NCBI GenBank assembly: GCA_965228785.1
Contig: CBDDIF010000002.1
Coordinates: 3,596,001-3,660,000 of the forward strand
Source of the DNA: Hoeflea_A sp965228785
GTDB lineage: Bacteria; Pseudomonadota; Alphaproteobacteria; Rhizobiales; Rhizobiaceae
DNA: 64,000 nucleotides
Direction: 5' to 3'
The position numbers and the translations under genes were made by a program. Positions 26,078-34,242 of this stretch are shown here, one piece after another. The notes below the pieces were generated by a model, which was not told where the DNA came from, ran no database searches, and saw nothing but the letters and a program-made list of their open reading frames with translations. Each line of letters starts with the position of its first letter. The first letter of the stretch is position 1.

Positions 26078-27235
26078 ATGAACAACACCACTCCGTTTCC
26101 GAAAGAGGAGCTGGACCGTCGTATCGAGCGGGTAAAAGCCGCCTTGGCCGCCCGGGATCTGGACGGAATCCTGATCTCCGTTCCGGAAAACATCTACTAT
26201 CTGACCGGCATGGATCACTGGGGATTCTTCGCTGCGCATGTGCTGGTGATGAACCGCAACGGCGAAATGGCCCTGGCCTGCCGGGCGATGGAGAAAATCA
26301 CTTTCGACAATCAGGTGAACAACGCCCGCTTCTACGGACACACGGACCACGAGGAGCTTTCAGACTATGTTGTTCGGGCGCTGCGGGACCTGGGGCTTGC
26401 CGGTGGCCGTGTCGCGTTCGAGCGTCGCAGCCTTTTTCTTCACCTGCACCACGCCGAAGGCATTCTCTCGAAAGCAGCGGACATGGATTGGTCGGACGGC
26501 TCGGGCCTGATCGACGATCTGCGCCAGGCCAAGTCGCCGCTGGAGATCGATTACACCCGCAAGGCCGCCCGTGCCGCCGATCTCGGCACCTCTGCGTGCA
26601 TCCAGGCGATCAGGGACGGCGCCACCGACTATGAGATCGCGGCGGAATACCTGCGCGTATCGACACTCGAGGGCAGCGAACCTGCGGGATTCGGGCCGTT
26701 TATTCGTCCGACACGGCGCCTCGGCGAGGAACATACAACCTGGCGCGGAGAGACCTTTCGCGATGGCGACGCGGTTTTTCTCGAAAACTGCGCGGCTTTC
26801 CGCAAATACCAGGCACCCATGGGACGGTTGGTCTATGTCGGTAGTGCCCCCAAGGGGGCCGAGCGGTCCGCCCAACTGGCAATCGACGGAATGCAGGCCA
26901 TCTGCAGCGCAATCAAGATCGGCGCCATTGCTGGTGAAGTATATGCAGCCTGGCGTGAAGTCGTCAGAAAAGCAGGCCTGTCAGACTACGAGCGGCACCA
27001 TTGCGGCTACATGGTTGGTATAGGCTTTCCACCCAGCTGGACCGGCGGTTCGATGGTAACCAGCCTTTTTCCAGGCTCTGAACGTCGACTCGAGACGGGC
27101 ATGGTGTTCCACGCCCACAGCTGGTTCACCAACACCGAGGTGGTCGATTACTTCATCTCCAACACGGTCATCCTGACGGATAGAGGCGCAGAAGTCTTGA
27201 CCTGTTCAACGCCAGAAAACCTGATCGTTCGCTAG
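26078..27235 (+). CDS. M24-family (creatinase / ectoine hydrolase-like) hydrolase
   Basis: A 385-residue pita-bread protein: creatinase N-terminal domain (about 10-150) and M24 domain (about 158-370). The usual M24 metal ligands are not conserved. The first aspartate region reads FLENCA (about 235-240), the second reads YQAPMGR (about 244-250), and the last glutamate region reads FHAHSW. Histidines H307/H308 (HHCGY) remain. This metal-free pattern fits creatinase and DoeA/EutD-type ectoine hydrolases, which cleave C-N bonds in small molecules rather than peptides. It is divergent from the Ehu-like operon. GGGGAG lies upstream of the ATG. Confidence 0.83.
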   Translation: MNNTTPFPKEELDRRIERVKAALAARDLDGILISVPENIYYLTGMDHWGFFAAHVLVMNRNGEMALACRAMEKITFDNQVNNARFYGHTDHEELSDYVVRALRDLGLAGGRVAFERRSLFLHLHHAEGILSKAADMDWSDGSGLIDDLRQAKSPLEIDYTRKAARAADLGTSACIQAIRDGATDYEIAAEYLRVSTLEGSEPAGFGPFIRPTRRLGEEHTTWRGETFRDGDAVFLENCAAFRKYQAPMGRLVYVGSAPKGAERSAQLAIDGMQAICSAIKIGAIAGEVYAAWREVVRKAGLSDYERHHCGYMVGIGFPPSWTGGSMVTSLFPGSERRLETGMVFHAHSWFTNTEVVDYFISNTVILTDRGAEVLTCSTPENLIVR

Positions 27236-27340
27236 GGCATCGGCTAAGGTTGTTCGCCCATCGTGCCATCGAAACAAATAGTCTCGATTAGGAACTCATC
27301 TACCGGCTCACATTCAACCCAATTTCAAGCCATCCACTGC

Positions 27341-28570
27341 CTATTTCTTCACCAGGAACCCGGCCTTGCCGGCATAGCCCTTGACGATTGCCTCGCGCTC
27401 GTCGTGGCCGAGCACTTCGTCCACGTTGTCGAACAGGTAAGGACAGATCTTCTCGACCTCATCGATCACCCGTTCCGGGCCGCCCTTGCGGTTGAGGCGA
27501 ACAACCTCGGCGGTCTTCGGCAGGCGTTCCTTTTCGTAGACGTAGAGCGCCTCGCGCGGATGCTCGGCGGCGGCAAGCGCGTCGCTCAGGCAGCGGGCGT
27601 CGAGGATCGCCTGTGAGGCACCGTTGGAGCCAACGGGATACATCGGGTGAGCAGCGTCACCAAGCAGGGTGATACGGCCGTGCGTCCAGCGTGGCAGCGG
27701 GTCGCGGTCGGCCATCGGATATTCGTAGATCGCCGGCGTCGCACGCACCAGGCCTTCAATATCCATTCCGGGAATGGCGAAGCGCAAAGCATGCGGCAGC
27801 ACCTCTGAAAGATGGCTGACCTTCGACCAGCTCTTTTCGGGCGGCGGTGCGGCATCGCCGTCGGCAACGCGCACGCCAACCACCCAGTTGGTCAGCTGCT
27901 TGCCGTTTTCCGGCGGCGCGATCGGATAGAGCACGAACTTGCCGCCCATGCCGCCGCCGATGGCCATGGTCTCGCCGTCTTCCCAGATCGGCCAGTCGGT
28001 GGCGCCCCGCCACATGATGACCCCGTTCCAGCTTGGCGGGCCCTCGTCGGGATAGAAGGTGCGGCGGCCGACGCTGTGAATTCCGTCGGCGCAGATCAGC
28101 ACGTCACCGCGCACGGTGTTGCTGTTTCCGCCGTCGACGGAGTTGACGAACTGCGCGGTGACACCGCCCTCGTCCTGCATGAAGCCGGTGAGCCGTGCAC
28201 CGGTCTGTACGGCTTCCGGTCCGAGCCGCTCGACAACAGCGTCGTAGAGTACTTTCTGCAGGCGGCCGCGGTGGATGGAAAATTGCGGCGTGTCGTGGCC
28301 GGCATGAAGTCCGCGCGGCTCGCGCCACACTTCCTGGCCATGCTTGGTCAGGTAGCGCAATTCGCGGGTGCGTATCGCTATCGCATCGAGCCGGTCGAGC
28401 AGCCCGAGTTCGGCCAGCTGTTCGATGGCGTGGGGCAGCGTGTTGATGCCGACGCCGACCTCACGCACCCGAGAGGCTTGTTCGAAAATTCGGGCGCGGA
28501 TGCCGCGTTTATGGAGCATCAATGCGGTGGTCAAACCACCGACGCCGGCACCGGCTATGAGAACCTGCAT
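27341..28570 (-). CDS. FAD-dependent aromatic hydroxylase (salicylate / 3-hydroxybenzoate hydroxylase type)
   Basis: A 409-residue class A flavoprotein monooxygenase. FAD fingerprint GAGVGG is at 7-12, the NAD(P)H/FAD DG motif (CADGIHS) mid-protein, and GDAAHPMYPVGSNGASQA near residue 300. Such enzymes hydroxylate phenolic acids using NAD(P)H and oxygen. Its place at the end of a Liv-type transporter operon, with CoA ligase and ring-hydroxylase genes further upstream, suggests salicylate, 3-hydroxybenzoate or a similar phenolic acid. The start ATG at 28570 sits 9 bp after the cupin gene stop. Confidence 0.86.
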   Translation of the reverse strand: MQVLIAGAGVGGLTTALMLHKRGIRARIFEQASRVREVGVGINTLPHAIEQLAELGLLDRLDAIAIRTRELRYLTKHGQEVWREPRGLHAGHDTPQFSIHRGRLQKVLYDAVVERLGPEAVQTGARLTGFMQDEGGVTAQFVNSVDGGNSNTVRGDVLICADGIHSVGRRTFYPDEGPPSWNGVIMWRGATDWPIWEDGETMAIGGGMGGKFVLYPIAPPENGKQLTNWVVGVRVADGDAAPPPEKSWSKVSHLSEVLPHALRFAIPGMDIEGLVRATPAIYEYPMADRDPLPRWTHGRITLLGDAAHPMYPVGSNGASQAILDARCLSDALAAAEHPREALYVYEKERLPKTAEVVRLNRKGGPERVIDEVEKICPYLFDNVDEVLGHDEREAIVKGYAGKAGFLVKK

Positions 28571-28579
28571 GGTCCGCTC

Positions 28580-29038
28580 CTAATCTTCGTCTTCCGGCGG
28601 CAGGAAATCGACCTCGTGCTCGGCGGACGTTGCCACAAGCTTCGCCGGGTCGGGATCGGCGCCCATATTGTGGATCGCCCAGAACAGGTCGTAGAGCTTG
28701 CGCGACGGCGACACCCAGAACAGCGTCTTGATGGCGCTGTCGCTCTTGTTGAAGATGCCGTGCGGAATGCCGCGCGGCATGTGTACAAGATCACCCGGTT
28801 CGGCAAAATCCTCCTTGCCGTCGAGCAGGAAGTCGAAACGGCCCTCGAGAATGTACAGGAATTCGTCCTGGGTCGGATGGATGTGCGGCGGCACGAAGGT
28901 GCCCGGTGGCAGCGTGGCGTGCCACGAAAAAGAGGATTCGGACAGCTGCTTCGGCACGTAGATCTGGCCGAGAATGTTCCAGCTGATGCCCTCGAACCCG
29001 TCACGGGCCCGCATGATTCCAAGCGGCATCTCGTTCAT
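28580..29038 (-). CDS. Small cupin-domain protein
   Basis: A 152-residue single-cupin protein. Motif 1 is present (HIHPTQDEFLYILEGRFD, with both histidines and the glutamate), as is motif 2 (PGDLVHMPRGIPHGIFN). It can therefore bind a metal. At this length it is too short for gentisate dioxygenase, so it may be a quercetinase-like or isomerase-like cupin of the aromatic pathway. A degraded partial copy of this gene lies at 19258-19414. GGAGGAG precedes the start. Confidence 0.82.
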   Translation of the reverse strand: MNEMPLGIMRARDGFEGISWNILGQIYVPKQLSESSFSWHATLPPGTFVPPHIHPTQDEFLYILEGRFDFLLDGKEDFAEPGDLVHMPRGIPHGIFNKSDSAIKTLFWVSPSRKLYDLFWAIHNMGADPDPAKLVATSAEHEVDFLPPEDED

Positions 29039-29062
29039 CGCTTACTCCTCCTTTTGGTGATC

Positions 29063-29758
29063 TTACAAATGCAGATGACTTTCGACGACATCACGCTGGT
29101 CGCGCAGATCGGCATTGCTACCGCTCCATACCACCTCACCCTTGTTCAGGACGGTGTGGCGGTCGGCGAACTGCATCAGCGCGTCGATATCCTTGTCGAT
29201 GACCAGGATGGCTTGCCCTTCAGCTTTCAGCGCGGCGAGCTTTTCCCAGATTTCGGCGCGGATCAGCGGCGCCAGGCCTTCCGTCGCCTCGTCGAGCAGG
29301 AGCAAGGTCGGATTGGTCATCAGCGCCCGGCCGATTGCCAGCATCTGCTGCTCGCCGCCGGAGAGCTGCGAGCCAAGATTCACCTTGCGCTCCTCCAGAC
29401 GAGGAAAGAACCCGTAGACCTTGGCAAGATCCCATTGCCCGCGTCGCCTGGCGAAGGCGCGCAGGTTCTCCTCCACCGACAGGGTCGGAAAGACCTGGCG
29501 GCCCTCCGGCACCAGCCCGATGCCAGCCTGGCCGACGCGAAACGAGGGAGCGGCGGCGATGTCGCGGCCGTCGAACCGGATGGACCCGGCCATCGGCTTG
29601 ATCATGCCCATGATCGAACGCACGGTGGTGGTCTTGCCCATGCCGTTGCGGCCGAGCAGTGTCGCCGCCTCGCCCTGGTCGATGGCGAGGTCGACCCCGA
29701 ACAGCACCTGCGAGAGGCCGTAGCCACTTTCCAGACCGCTGACCTGCAACAGGCTCAT
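29063..29758 (-). CDS. livF: Branched-chain-type ABC transporter ATP-binding protein LivF
   Basis: A 231-residue ABC ATPase: Walker A GRNGMGKTT, signature LSGGEQQ, Walker B LLLLDEATEGLAP. The EGLAP ending after Walker B is characteristic of LivF. Its start overlaps the livG stop (ATGA). In this cluster the transporter probably imports an aromatic acid rather than leucine. Confidence 0.9.
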   Translation of the reverse strand: MSLLQVSGLESGYGLSQVLFGVDLAIDQGEAATLLGRNGMGKTTTVRSIMGMIKPMAGSIRFDGRDIAAAPSFRVGQAGIGLVPEGRQVFPTLSVEENLRAFARRRGQWDLAKVYGFFPRLEERKVNLGSQLSGGEQQMLAIGRALMTNPTLLLLDEATEGLAPLIRAEIWEKLAALKAEGQAILVIDKDIDALMQFADRHTVLNKGEVVWSGSNADLRDQRDVVESHLHL

Positions 29759-30504
29759 GCCGCATCGCTCCCCAGATAGGCGGCGCGAGCCTTTTCGTCG
29801 GCCCGCACCTCATCCGGAGTTCCGGTGGCGACGACCCGGCCATAGGCGAGCACGGAAATCCGATCGGCCAGCGCGAACACGGCCTCCATATCGTGTTCAA
29901 CCAGCAGCATCGGGATGCTTTGCTTGAGCTCGAGCAGCGTTTCGGTCAGCACCTTGCTCTCGCCCTTGCCCATGCCCGCCATCGGCTCGTCCAGCAGCAG
30001 CGCCTTGGGCTCGCCGACGATCGCCATGGCCAGTTCCAGCAGCCGATGTTCGCCGTGGGAAAGGTCGGCGCTGCGCACATCCAGGCGATGCGACAGGCCC
30101 AGTGCAGCCAGTGCCTTGCGGGCGCGTTCGTTGAGTTCCTCTTCGCGCGCGGCCACGCCGAAGAAGCGGAAACTGGATCCGTCCTTGGCCTGGGCGGCCA
30201 GCGCCACATTTTCCAATACCGTGAAGCTTGGGACGATCGAAGTGATCTGAAAGGTGCGGCCGAGCCCGGCCAGCGCGCGCTGCGGCGTGGACCGGTCCGA
30301 GATGTCAGTGCCGTCGAGCATCACACGGCCCGCCTCAAGTGGCAGCGTGCCGGACACCAGATTGATCAGGGTCGATTTGCCGGCTCCGTTGGGCCCGATC
30401 AGGGCATGACATTCGTCCGGCCGCAGCTCCAGCGACACCCGATCGGTGACCCGCAGCGAGCCGAAATTCTTGACCAGATCGACGAGTTCCAGCACCGGGG
30501 TCAT
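29755..30504 (-). CDS. livG: Branched-chain-type ABC transporter ATP-binding protein LivG
   Basis: A 249-residue ABC ATPase with Walker A GPNGAGKST, signature LSHGEHR (a common LivG variant) and Walker B LLLDEPMAGMG. The LivG-type insertion follows Walker A. ATG at 30504 overlaps the livM stop; the open frame extends 30 codons upstream into livM and is not used. Confidence 0.9.
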   Translation of the reverse strand: MTPVLELVDLVKNFGSLRVTDRVSLELRPDECHALIGPNGAGKSTLINLVSGTLPLEAGRVMLDGTDISDRSTPQRALAGLGRTFQITSIVPSFTVLENVALAAQAKDGSSFRFFGVAAREEELNERARKALAALGLSHRLDVRSADLSHGEHRLLELAMAIVGEPKALLLDEPMAGMGKGESKVLTETLLELKQSIPMLLVEHDMEAVFALADRISVLAYGRVVATGTPDEVRADEKARAAYLGSDAA

Positions 30505-31487
30505 TTGCCGCCTCCGCCGGGGAGCAGACTCGCCAGGCCGCCGCGGGCAAACAGCACGATGAGCACCAGGAGAGGGCCGAAAATCAGCTTCCATTCATGG
30601 GTGATCAAAGAAAGACCCTCCTCGATCAGCACCACGAACAGGGCCCCGAGCAGCGCGCCGTTGCGCGTGCCCATGCCGCCGAGAACCACCATGATGATGA
30701 GGTTACCGGAGTTCTGCCAGGCGGCGGTTGCCGGGCTGATATATTCGGCATGACAGGCGGTGAGAAACCCCGCCAGGCCCGCAAGCAACCCGGCAATCAC
30801 ATAGGCGACCAGCCGGTAGCGGAAGATGTCGAAACCAACGGTTCCCACGCGCAGCGCGTTCTGCTTGCCGGCGCGCAGTACCCGGCCGAAGCGCGAGACA
30901 GACAGCCGGCCGACAAAGAGCCAGGTCGCGATGAGGATGACGAGGGTCGAATAGAACAGGCCGGAGCCGTTGAGGAACGGTGTCGTGCCGAAAAAGGTCG
31001 GCGTGTCCCACAGCGTCAGCCCATCGTCGCCGCCATAGGAAGACAGCGACGACAGTGAGAAGAACAGCATCTGGCCGAAAGCCAGTGTGATCATAATGAA
31101 ATAGACACCTGAGGTGCGCAGAGATATCGCCCCGGTGATCAGCGCGAACAGGCCGCAGATCAGCAGCACAAGTCCGAGAAGCGGCACGACATCGACAATG
31201 CCTTCTGTCAGCGCGATGCCGGTGACATAGGAGCCGAGCCCGAGAAACGCCGCATGGCCAAAGCTGACCAGACCGCCATAGCCGATCAAAAGGTCGAGCG
31301 ACACGGCGGCAATGGCCAGGATCATTGCCTTCAAAACCAGGTTGAGAACGTAATTGCCACCGGCGAACTCGGTGACGAAAGGCACCAGCGCCAGAATCAC
31401 CATGATCGCCAGGCCGACCAATAGCGTCCGATCTGTTGTGGGCCGTTCCGGCACGGCCGAATCCTGCGTGGCGGACATCTCGTTCAT
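30501..31487 (-). CDS. livM: Branched-chain-type ABC transporter permease LivM
   Basis: A 328-residue permease with eight to nine membrane segments. It has the LivM motif LLIGYGGLVSFGHAAFLGLGSY (early third) and the coupling region RAGKQNALRVGTVGFD. Overlaps of 4 bp with livH and livG show one translationally coupled operon. Confidence 0.9.
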   Translation of the reverse strand: MNEMSATQDSAVPERPTTDRTLLVGLAIMVILALVPFVTEFAGGNYVLNLVLKAMILAIAAVSLDLLIGYGGLVSFGHAAFLGLGSYVTGIALTEGIVDVVPLLGLVLLICGLFALITGAISLRTSGVYFIMITLAFGQMLFFSLSSLSSYGGDDGLTLWDTPTFFGTTPFLNGSGLFYSTLVILIATWLFVGRLSVSRFGRVLRAGKQNALRVGTVGFDIFRYRLVAYVIAGLLAGLAGFLTACHAEYISPATAAWQNSGNLIIMVVLGGMGTRNGALLGALFVVLIEEGLSLITHEWKLIFGPLLVLIVLFARGGLASLLPGGGGK

Positions 31488-32410
31488 GCCGCACCTCTCG
31501 CCGGAAACAGTCCCTGCGGTCGAAAGAACAGCACAGCAGCCATAAAGATGTAGATCAGCATGGAGGCCAGCGACGGACCGATCTGATTGGCGGCCGAGGG
31601 ATCGAAAATCAGTTTCATGGCGTCGGTCGCCAGGCTGCGGCCGAGCGTGTCGATCAGCCCGACCAGAATGGCAGCGACGAAAGCGCCGCGGATTGAGCCG
31701 ATGCCGCCGATGATGATGACGACGAAGGCAACGATCAGCAGATTGTCGCCCATGCCGGGCTCCAGCGTGAAAACCGGTGCCGCCAGCGCTCCGGCAAAGC
31801 CGGCGAGCATGGCCCCGAAGCCGAAGACGATGGTGAAAAGCCGCCAGATGTTGACGCCCAGCGCGCTGACCATTTCGGCGTTGGTGGCGCCGGCGCGGAT
31901 CAGCATGCCGACGCGCGTCCGCGTCACGACCACGTAGAGCCCGAGCGCCACGGCCACGCCAACCACGATCAGTGCAAGCCGATAGATCGGGTATCGAAGA
32001 TTTTCAGTAAGCTGAAGCGAGCCCGACAGGATCTCGGGCGTCGGGATGGTCAGCGTTCCCGGCCCCCAGATCACTTTCACCGCCTCGTTGACGAACAGGA
32101 TGATGCCGAAGGTGGCGAGCACCTGGTCGAGATGGTCGCGGTCATACAGATGTCGGAAGATCAGCACTTCCAGCGCCAAGCCGAGAACGAGGGCCGTCAA
32201 CAGGCCAAGCAGCAGCGCTGCGAAGAAGTTGCCGGTCAGCCCGAAGAACAGAAAGGTCAGGTAGGCGCCGATCATGTATTGCACGCCATGGGCCAGGTTG
32301 ATGAAGCCCATGACGCCGAAGACCAGCGTCAGCCCGGCCGCGATCAGAAACAGCAGCACGCCGTATTGCAGACCGTTGAGGATCTGAATGAGGAACAGTG
32401 TGAGTGTCAT
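31484..32410 (-). CDS. livH: Branched-chain-type ABC transporter permease LivH
   Basis: A 308-residue permease with the LivH hallmark FGVMGFINLAHG near residue 30 and the coupling-loop region RAGATNAEMVSALGVN. It has seven to eight membrane helices. It is cotranscribed with the binding-protein gene 26 bp upstream. Confidence 0.9.
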   Translation of the reverse strand: MTLTLFLIQILNGLQYGVLLFLIAAGLTLVFGVMGFINLAHGVQYMIGAYLTFLFFGLTGNFFAALLLGLLTALVLGLALEVLIFRHLYDRDHLDQVLATFGIILFVNEAVKVIWGPGTLTIPTPEILSGSLQLTENLRYPIYRLALIVVGVAVALGLYVVVTRTRVGMLIRAGATNAEMVSALGVNIWRLFTIVFGFGAMLAGFAGALAAPVFTLEPGMGDNLLIVAFVVIIIGGIGSIRGAFVAAILVGLIDTLGRSLATDAMKLIFDPSAANQIGPSLASMLIYIFMAAVLFFRPQGLFPARGAA

Positions 32411-32436
32411 CTGACCGCGACCCGGTTAGAGCGATG

Positions 32437-33591
32437 CTACATCTTGCACTCGGCGGCGAAGCTGTCGGTGTAGTCCTCGAACACCTTGGTGTCGATTTCC
32501 GTCCAGAACTTGCCGTCATCGCGCTGTCCGACCTTCAGCAGGTAGAAATCCTGGATCGGAAAGTGGTTGTTGTTGAAGCGGAAATTGCCGCGCAGCGATT
32601 CGAAATCAGCCGCCTTCAGCGCGTCACGCACCGCATCCTTGTCGGACAGGTCACCGCCAACGGCCTTGACGGCACTGTCGATCAGCAGCGCAGCGTCATA
32701 ACCCTGCATGGCAAAGCCACCGGGGATGTAGCCGTATTTGTCCTCAAAGGCCTGAACGAAAGCCTTGCTGCGCGGCAGGTCGAGATTGGGCGCCCAGGTG
32801 GTGGCGCCGAACATGCCGAGTGCGGCTTCCTTCTGCGCCGGCAGGGTCGCTTCATCGACGGTGAACGCCGACAGGAAGGTCATCTTGTCGGCAAGGCCGG
32901 CATCGCGGAACTGCTTGACGAAACGCACGCCCATACCGCCCGGCATGAAGGTGAACAGCGCTTCGGCGCCGGAATCCGACATCTGGGCGATCTCGGCGGA
33001 GAAGTCGTTGTGGCCCAGCGGTGTGTAGACCTCGTTGACGATGTCGCCCTTGTAGTACTTCTTGAAGCCTGCCATGGCGTCACGCCCGGCCTGGTAGTTG
33101 GGCGCCATCATGAAGACGCTCTTGATGCCCTTGTCCTGGGCATGCTTGCCGAGCACTTCGAAGTTCTGGTTGTTCTGATAGGACGTCGAGAAGAAATACG
33201 GGCTGCAGTTTCTGCCGGCCAGGGTCGACGGCCCGGCATTGGGGCTGATCAGGAAGGTCTCCGACTGTGTGACCGGCTTGAAGATGGCGCCGAGCACGTT
33301 GGAGAATACCGTGCCGACGACGAAGTCGACCTCATCACGCTCCAGAAGGCCCTTGACGCGGGTCAGCGCCACATCCGGCTTCAGCTCTGAATCGACGACG
33401 ATCAGTTCGGTATCGGCGCCGCCGATCTTGCCGCCGAGATTGTCGAGGGCCAGCGTGAAGCCATCCTCGACCTGTTTGCCGATCACAGCCGGCGGACCGG
33501 ACAGCGTCACGACCAGGCCGATTTTCAGGTCCTCCGCCCTGGCCGTGGTGGCCAGCAGCAGCGCGCCCATGGCGCAAGCTAGTTTCTTCAT
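32437..33591 (-). CDS. Branched-chain-type ABC transporter substrate-binding protein (probable aromatic-acid binder)
   Basis: A 384-residue periplasmic binding protein with signal peptide 1-19 and the family-6 pattern KIGLVVTLSGPPAVIGKQ at the mature N-terminus. Such proteins bind branched-chain amino acids or, in catabolic clusters, benzoate-like acids. The neighbouring CoA ligase and hydroxylase genes favour an aromatic acid. It is the first gene of the liv set and follows an AhpD-like gene. Confidence 0.88.
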   Translation of the reverse strand: MKKLACAMGALLLATTARAEDLKIGLVVTLSGPPAVIGKQVEDGFTLALDNLGGKIGGADTELIVVDSELKPDVALTRVKGLLERDEVDFVVGTVFSNVLGAIFKPVTQSETFLISPNAGPSTLAGRNCSPYFFSTSYQNNQNFEVLGKHAQDKGIKSVFMMAPNYQAGRDAMAGFKKYYKGDIVNEVYTPLGHNDFSAEIAQMSDSGAEALFTFMPGGMGVRFVKQFRDAGLADKMTFLSAFTVDEATLPAQKEAALGMFGATTWAPNLDLPRSKAFVQAFEDKYGYIPGGFAMQGYDAALLIDSAVKAVGGDLSDKDAVRDALKAADFESLRGNFRFNNNHFPIQDFYLLKVGQRDDGKFWTEIDTKVFEDYTDSFAAECKM

Positions 33592-33656
33592 GGTTTGCTC
33601 CCTTTATATTTGGGTTGGGCCCGTTCGGGCCGGTTTCAGGTGATGCCGGCTGCGGT

Positions 33657-34226
33657 TCAGCCGGCTTGCCGCAATTCCTCCTTGCCGCTCCAGGCCATGC
33701 GTTCCAGAACACTGTCGAGCGGCACGTCGATCAGGAAGTTGGCGTAGTTGGAGAGTGTCTTCATGGAAACGCACAGTACCACTTCCATGACATTTTGCCG
33801 GTCAAATCCGGCGGCGAGAAAGGCTTCCATTTCATCCTCGGCGTGGCCGCGATTGTTGACCAGCGCTTCGGTAAAGCGGCGCAGCGACTCCAGCCTCGCA
33901 TCATCGATGGGCTGACCGGTGCGCACCGCCTCGATGACCGGCTTGTCGAGCTTCACCATCCGGGCAGCGGAGGAATGGGCCGCGACGCAATAGGTACAGC
34001 CGTTCTCGACACTCGCAACCAGCAGGATCAGCTGTTGTTCAGCCGGTGAAAAACTGGTTTTCGCCACCAGCGACGACAGGGTGAGATAGGCCTCCAGCGT
34101 GACGTCGGATTCGGCCAGCTTGCCGTATAGATTGGGCAGGAACCCCATTTTCTTTTTCACGCCGTCAAGCAGTTCGCCGGCTTTTCCCGGTGCGTTGTCG
34201 GGCGTGTAGAGGGTGAATTCCGTCAT
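33657..34226 (-). CDS. Carboxymuconolactone decarboxylase-family / AhpD-like protein
   Basis: A 189-residue helical protein with the AhpD active-site pattern: C77-x-x-C80 and H84 (NGCTYCVAAH), preceded by an acidic E74. Family members reduce peroxides via a redox cysteine pair. Carboxymuconolactone decarboxylases lack the CxxC, so a redox role is likelier than decarboxylation. It sits between the CoA ligase and the binding-protein gene. Confidence 0.83.
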   Translation of the reverse strand: MTEFTLYTPDNAPGKAGELLDGVKKKMGFLPNLYGKLAESDVTLEAYLTLSSLVAKTSFSPAEQQLILLVASVENGCTYCVAAHSSAARMVKLDKPVIEAVRTGQPIDDARLESLRRFTEALVNNRGHAEDEMEAFLAAGFDRQNVMEVVLCVSMKTLSNYANFLIDVPLDSVLERMAWSGKEELRQAG

Positions 34227-34242
34227 TTTGGGTCCTTGCGGT

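Noticed and set aside
26078..27235. A proline dipeptidase (metal-dependent M24 peptidase) reading of this gene.
   Set aside because: The metal-binding aspartates and the final glutamate are replaced, which fits creatinase-type enzymes and not peptidases.
28580..29038. Gentisate 1,2-dioxygenase for the cupin gene.
   Set aside because: The protein has 152 residues and one cupin domain, whereas gentisate dioxygenases have about 350 residues and two.
27812..29779. A plus-strand ORF of 655 codons opposite the FAD hydroxylase, cupin and livF genes.
   Set aside because: It is a reverse-frame shadow of real genes. Its similarity to a shorter ORF at 19.2 kb first suggested a gene family, but both simply reflect the duplicated cupin DNA.
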